Virus record (IMG/VR): IMGVR_UViG_3300035183_000236
Coordinates: 1-38,945 of that record
Reading direction: 5' to 3' (one strand)
Source of the DNA: a virus
Length of the DNA stretch: 38,945 nt
Shown here: positions 36,605 to 38,945 of the stretch, piece by piece
How the letters are laid out: each line of letters opens with the position of its first letter
Numbering within the stretch: the first letter of the stretch is position 1
Position numbers and translations under genes: made by a program
The notes under the pieces: model-generated
What the model was told of the DNA's origin: nothing
Database searches by the model: none
What the model saw: the letters and a program-made list of their open reading frames with translations, nothing else

Positions 36605-37714
36605 ATGGCAACACTAACTCTTAGGCTTATAAAAGGAAGTACACTAACCTTCAGTGAAACTGACAATAACTTCACTGCTTTGAACAATGAAAAAATAGAA
36701 AGGGACGGCTCCATTCCCTTTACTGGAGCACAACCTTTTGTTGCAGGTACTGTTTCTGCACCTGGAATTACAATAGTTGGTGATACCAATACTGGTGTCT
36801 ATTCTCCAGCAGCAGATCAGCTTGCAATTACTTGTGGCGGCACACAAAGAGGTCTTTTCTCCTCTTCAGGTCTAACAGTAACGGGTACTATCTCTGGAAC
36901 TCTTTCTGGAGATGGATCTGCAATAACTAATCTTAATGCTAGCAACATTTCATCTGGAACGCTATCAGATGCTCGCCTAAGCAGCAATGTACCTCTAAAA
37001 AACGCTGCAAACACGTTCACTGCAAGCCAGTCTATCACCGGAAGCAGCGGAATTGCGCTTACAGTCAGCGGAGTAGCCACACAATACGCAGCATCGTTTA
37101 ACGGTGGAACTGCTGGCTCTGGTAATCTTAGTGGCATAGATGTATACGGTTCAACAAATGGATACATAGTTAGCTCGTTCAGAAATACGCACGCGAGCGG
37201 ATTCACTGCTATTGAAGTACATGGGGCGAATGGGGCCTCAAGTGCATTCGTTGCGGCCCACCCAACAAAGGCCGTCTTCGGGTCAAACACGAATACCCCG
37301 ACTGAAATCTGGACAAACAACACGCCACGTGTTGCGGTTTCACAGAACGGTAACGTCACGATTGCTGCGCCAGTATCAGGCACAGCACTAGCAGCTAATG
37401 GACGGGCTCTCACTACTCCAGTAAACGTTGCATTTAGTGCTACACCGACATTTGATAGCAGCCAGTCGAACACGATCTACTTCGGTACGATGACTGCCAA
37501 TGTCACTTCGATGACGATCACGAACGCTGTGGATGGTGCCCAGTTGCAGATCCGGTTTGTGCAGGATGCTACCGGTGGGCGTACTGTGACACTGCCAAGC
37601 AACGTACAGGTCAGTGGCTCTCTCAACACCGCTGCAAATGCAGTAACGTGGCTTGTGTTGACTTATGTGTCTTCCGCATCGCGTTGGGAAGGCACTTGGA
37701 CTCGGGTGAGCTAA
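36605..37714 (+). CDS. Tail fibre protein
   Basis: The 369-residue protein has the fibre lead-in KGSTLTFSETDNNFTALN, the repeat module PGITIVGDTNTGVYSPAADQL, the shaft LSGDGSAITNLNASNISSGTLSDARL, and a C-terminal part with FDSSQSNTIYFGTMTANVTSMTI. All are common in phage fibres. Receptor binding is expected near the C-terminus. Codon and base composition shift to GC-rich in about the second half. Confidence 0.75.
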   Translation: MATLTLRLIKGSTLTFSETDNNFTALNNEKIERDGSIPFTGAQPFVAGTVSAPGITIVGDTNTGVYSPAADQLAITCGGTQRGLFSSSGLTVTGTISGTLSGDGSAITNLNASNISSGTLSDARLSSNVPLKNAANTFTASQSITGSSGIALTVSGVATQYAASFNGGTAGSGNLSGIDVYGSTNGYIVSSFRNTHASGFTAIEVHGANGASSAFVAAHPTKAVFGSNTNTPTEIWTNNTPRVAVSQNGNVTIAAPVSGTALAANGRALTTPVNVAFSATPTFDSSQSNTIYFGTMTANVTSMTITNAVDGAQLQIRFVQDATGGRTVTLPSNVQVSGSLNTAANAVTWLVLTYVSSASRWEGTWTRVS

Positions 37715-37715
37715 G

Positions 37716-38123
37716 ATGTTTAGTAGGCCGATGTTCATGAGTGGAGGAATCGTGAATCCACTTCCAGGAGTGACTTTAAGTTATATTCACAGTCCGACGG
37801 CCTCGTCAAGACTTCGGATCAGCACTGACGGATGGGTCCGGCACGCCACCACTACAGGCACTACTCAGGTACATCAGTGGCATACTGGCGGTGGAGACAC
37901 GTCTCTTTTTGTCCGCTTCACTCTCATTAGTGGAGATACTCCAAACGTCGGAACCCTGAATACGTGGCAACAACTAAATGCAGACCGAGATATTGGATAT
38001 TCGGTCTCATCTACCGGAATTGCAAGTGGTGTCATTAAAGTAGAAATAGCTACGGATTCGGGAGGAACTAATATCATCTCGACAAGTTCACCAAACTACA
38101 CTGTTTCGGCTGAGGTACCATAA
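37716..38123 (+). CDS. Small virion/fibre-associated protein, 135 aa
   Basis: MFSRPMFMSGGIVNPLPGVTLSYIHS and a beta-rich remainder (DTSLFVRFTLISGDTPNVGTLNTWQQL, SGVIKVEIATDSGGTNIIS). Likely a small structural protein of the tail; the start follows the fibre stop by 1 base. No catalytic motif. Confidence 0.6.
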   Translation: MFSRPMFMSGGIVNPLPGVTLSYIHSPTASSRLRISTDGWVRHATTTGTTQVHQWHTGGGDTSLFVRFTLISGDTPNVGTLNTWQQLNADRDIGYSVSSTGIASGVIKVEIATDSGGTNIISTSSPNYTVSAEVP

Positions 38124-38854
38124 TGCCTACTTCCAATTCTTATGACTGGACGTCATCAAGAGATTCAATAATCTCTGCTGCCTTTAGAAAAATAGGGGCA
38201 TTAGGAGATTATGAAACAATTGATAGTACCAGATTGAATATAGGTATTGCCGCACTGAATCCCATGATAAAGGCATTAGCAGCACAAGGAATGCCTCTTT
38301 GGGCAATTTCTGAAAAATACATTGCAATGTCTAACTGGGCTTCAAATCCATCAGTAACCATTGGTCCCGGAGCCACGATAAATCAGGTAGATAAACCTCT
38401 AAAAATTCTACAGGCAGTTCGTAGGGATAACTCTGTCACTAGTCAACCATTGGATGTTCCTCTTGAGATCACTACTTATGAGGATTATCAGGCACTGTCA
38501 TCAAAGAGAGCGTCTGGGGCACCGATAAAACTATTCTATCTTCCTGGTGCATATAGTGGGACAATTTCTCTATGGCCGATGCCAGACTATTTCTGGCAAA
38601 CGAACGGGCAATTATATATCAGGTATCATCGTCAATTTCAGGACTTCGATTCCAGCAGCGATGAGCCAGACTTTCCTGTTGAATGGCACGAAGCACTTAT
38701 TTATCAACTTGCATCGAGGCTTGCTCCAGAATATGGATTGTCATTGAATGAACGAATTGTTCTGAAAAAAGAAGCAGATTCTATTCTAGAGGCTGCATTA
38801 TCTTTTGGAACGGAAGAGGGATCATTTTTCATTACTCCTGCACGACGTAGGTAA
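38123..38854 (+). CDS. Head-tail connector / tail accessory factor (P22 gp4-like)
   Basis: The 243-residue protein has SSRDSIISAAFRKIGALGDYE, LNPMIKALAAQGMPLWAISEKY, APIKLFYLPGA...ISLWPMP and ALIYQLASRLAPEYGLS. This is the order of the tail accessory factor/packaged-DNA-stabilisation protein of P22-like podoviruses. It sits under the portal and closes the channel. This is the best evidence for a short-tailed virion in the window. It overlaps its neighbour by one base. Confidence 0.75.
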   Translation: MPTSNSYDWTSSRDSIISAAFRKIGALGDYETIDSTRLNIGIAALNPMIKALAAQGMPLWAISEKYIAMSNWASNPSVTIGPGATINQVDKPLKILQAVRRDNSVTSQPLDVPLEITTYEDYQALSSKRASGAPIKLFYLPGAYSGTISLWPMPDYFWQTNGQLYIRYHRQFQDFDSSSDEPDFPVEWHEALIYQLASRLAPEYGLSLNERIVLKKEADSILEAALSFGTEEGSFFITPARRR

Positions 38855-38856
38855 GC

Positions 38857-38945
38857 ATGGCTTTTACTGATACTCCAGAATCTTCCACACACCATGTCAA
38901 AGCTCTGCCAATCATTGGCGGGCAAACTATTGCTGGAGATGTTGG
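38857..38945 (+). CDS. 5' end of next tail gene (truncated by window)
   Basis: MAFTDTPESSTHHVKALPII followed by GGQTIAGDV, open to the window end. It starts 2 bases after the connector stop. Likely the next tail-hub/needle-type protein of the same module, but too short to identify. Confidence 0.6.
   Translation, partial: MAFTDTPESSTHHVKALPIIGGQTIAGDV

Overview
This window is part of a tailed double-stranded DNA bacteriophage genome. It holds a large-terminase/portal/scaffold/capsid module, a T7-like replication module, a phage-type holin, about 60 tightly packed genes with many ATGA/TAATG overlaps, and no host metabolic gene set. A P22 gp4-like head-tail connector near the right end and T7-style replication genes suggest a short-tailed (podovirus-like) phage. 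Four perfect sigma-70 promoters (TTGACA-17-TATAAT) and a tRNA with bacterial features suggest it relies on host RNA polymerase in a bacterium, probably Gram-negative. The host cannot be named from the sequence.

Layout. (1) Bases 1-9456, minus strand: lysis genes (holin, small membrane protein), HD hydrolase, metallophosphoesterase, endonuclease, 5'-3' exonuclease, a repeat protein, an SSB-like protein with its own consensus promoter, a DNA polymerase split into two ORFs by a 62-codon ORF, and a DnaB-type helicase. (2) 9545-9831: a gene-free, GC-rich structured RNA locus behind a perfect promoter. (3) 9832-16676, minus: primase, then a cluster of ATP-grasp ligase, class II glutamine amidotransferase, amidoligase, an unknown protein, a COOH-NH2 ligase, a class I glutamine amidotransferase and a deaminase. 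This looks like a complete amide-bond-forming pathway with unknown product. (4) 16694-18695, minus: small accessory genes and a tRNA-Ile2(CAU). (5) 18669-20875, minus: two self-contained cassettes. One is promoter - ~630-nt structured RNA - DUF1874/AcrIII-1-like anti-CRISPR ring nuclease - terminator. The other is promoter - 64-aa protein - GC-rich 213-aa basic-tailed protein - two tandem terminators.

(6) 20800-21698 is a gene-free switch region with consecutive long hairpins, three copies of an 18-bp palindromic operator, a 14-bp inverted repeat over the -35 of a perfect rightward promoter, and a five-hairpin leader. The loop of the last leader hairpin is complementary to the Shine-Dalgarno region of the first structural gene. 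(7) 21699-38945, plus: small terminase-like protein, HNH protein, HEXXH protein, large terminase, portal, a probable ATT-start gene, GroES-like co-chaperonin, scaffold, capsid proteins, several virion/tail genes, a secreted HNH nuclease, a GC-rich block of tail/fibre genes, a repeat-bearing tail protein, and the connector.

The likely programme is early/middle leftward transcription for takeover, replication and the modification cluster, and late rightward transcription for packaging and virion assembly. The switch region between the arms is the obvious control point. All family calls come from reading motifs; no database search was run.
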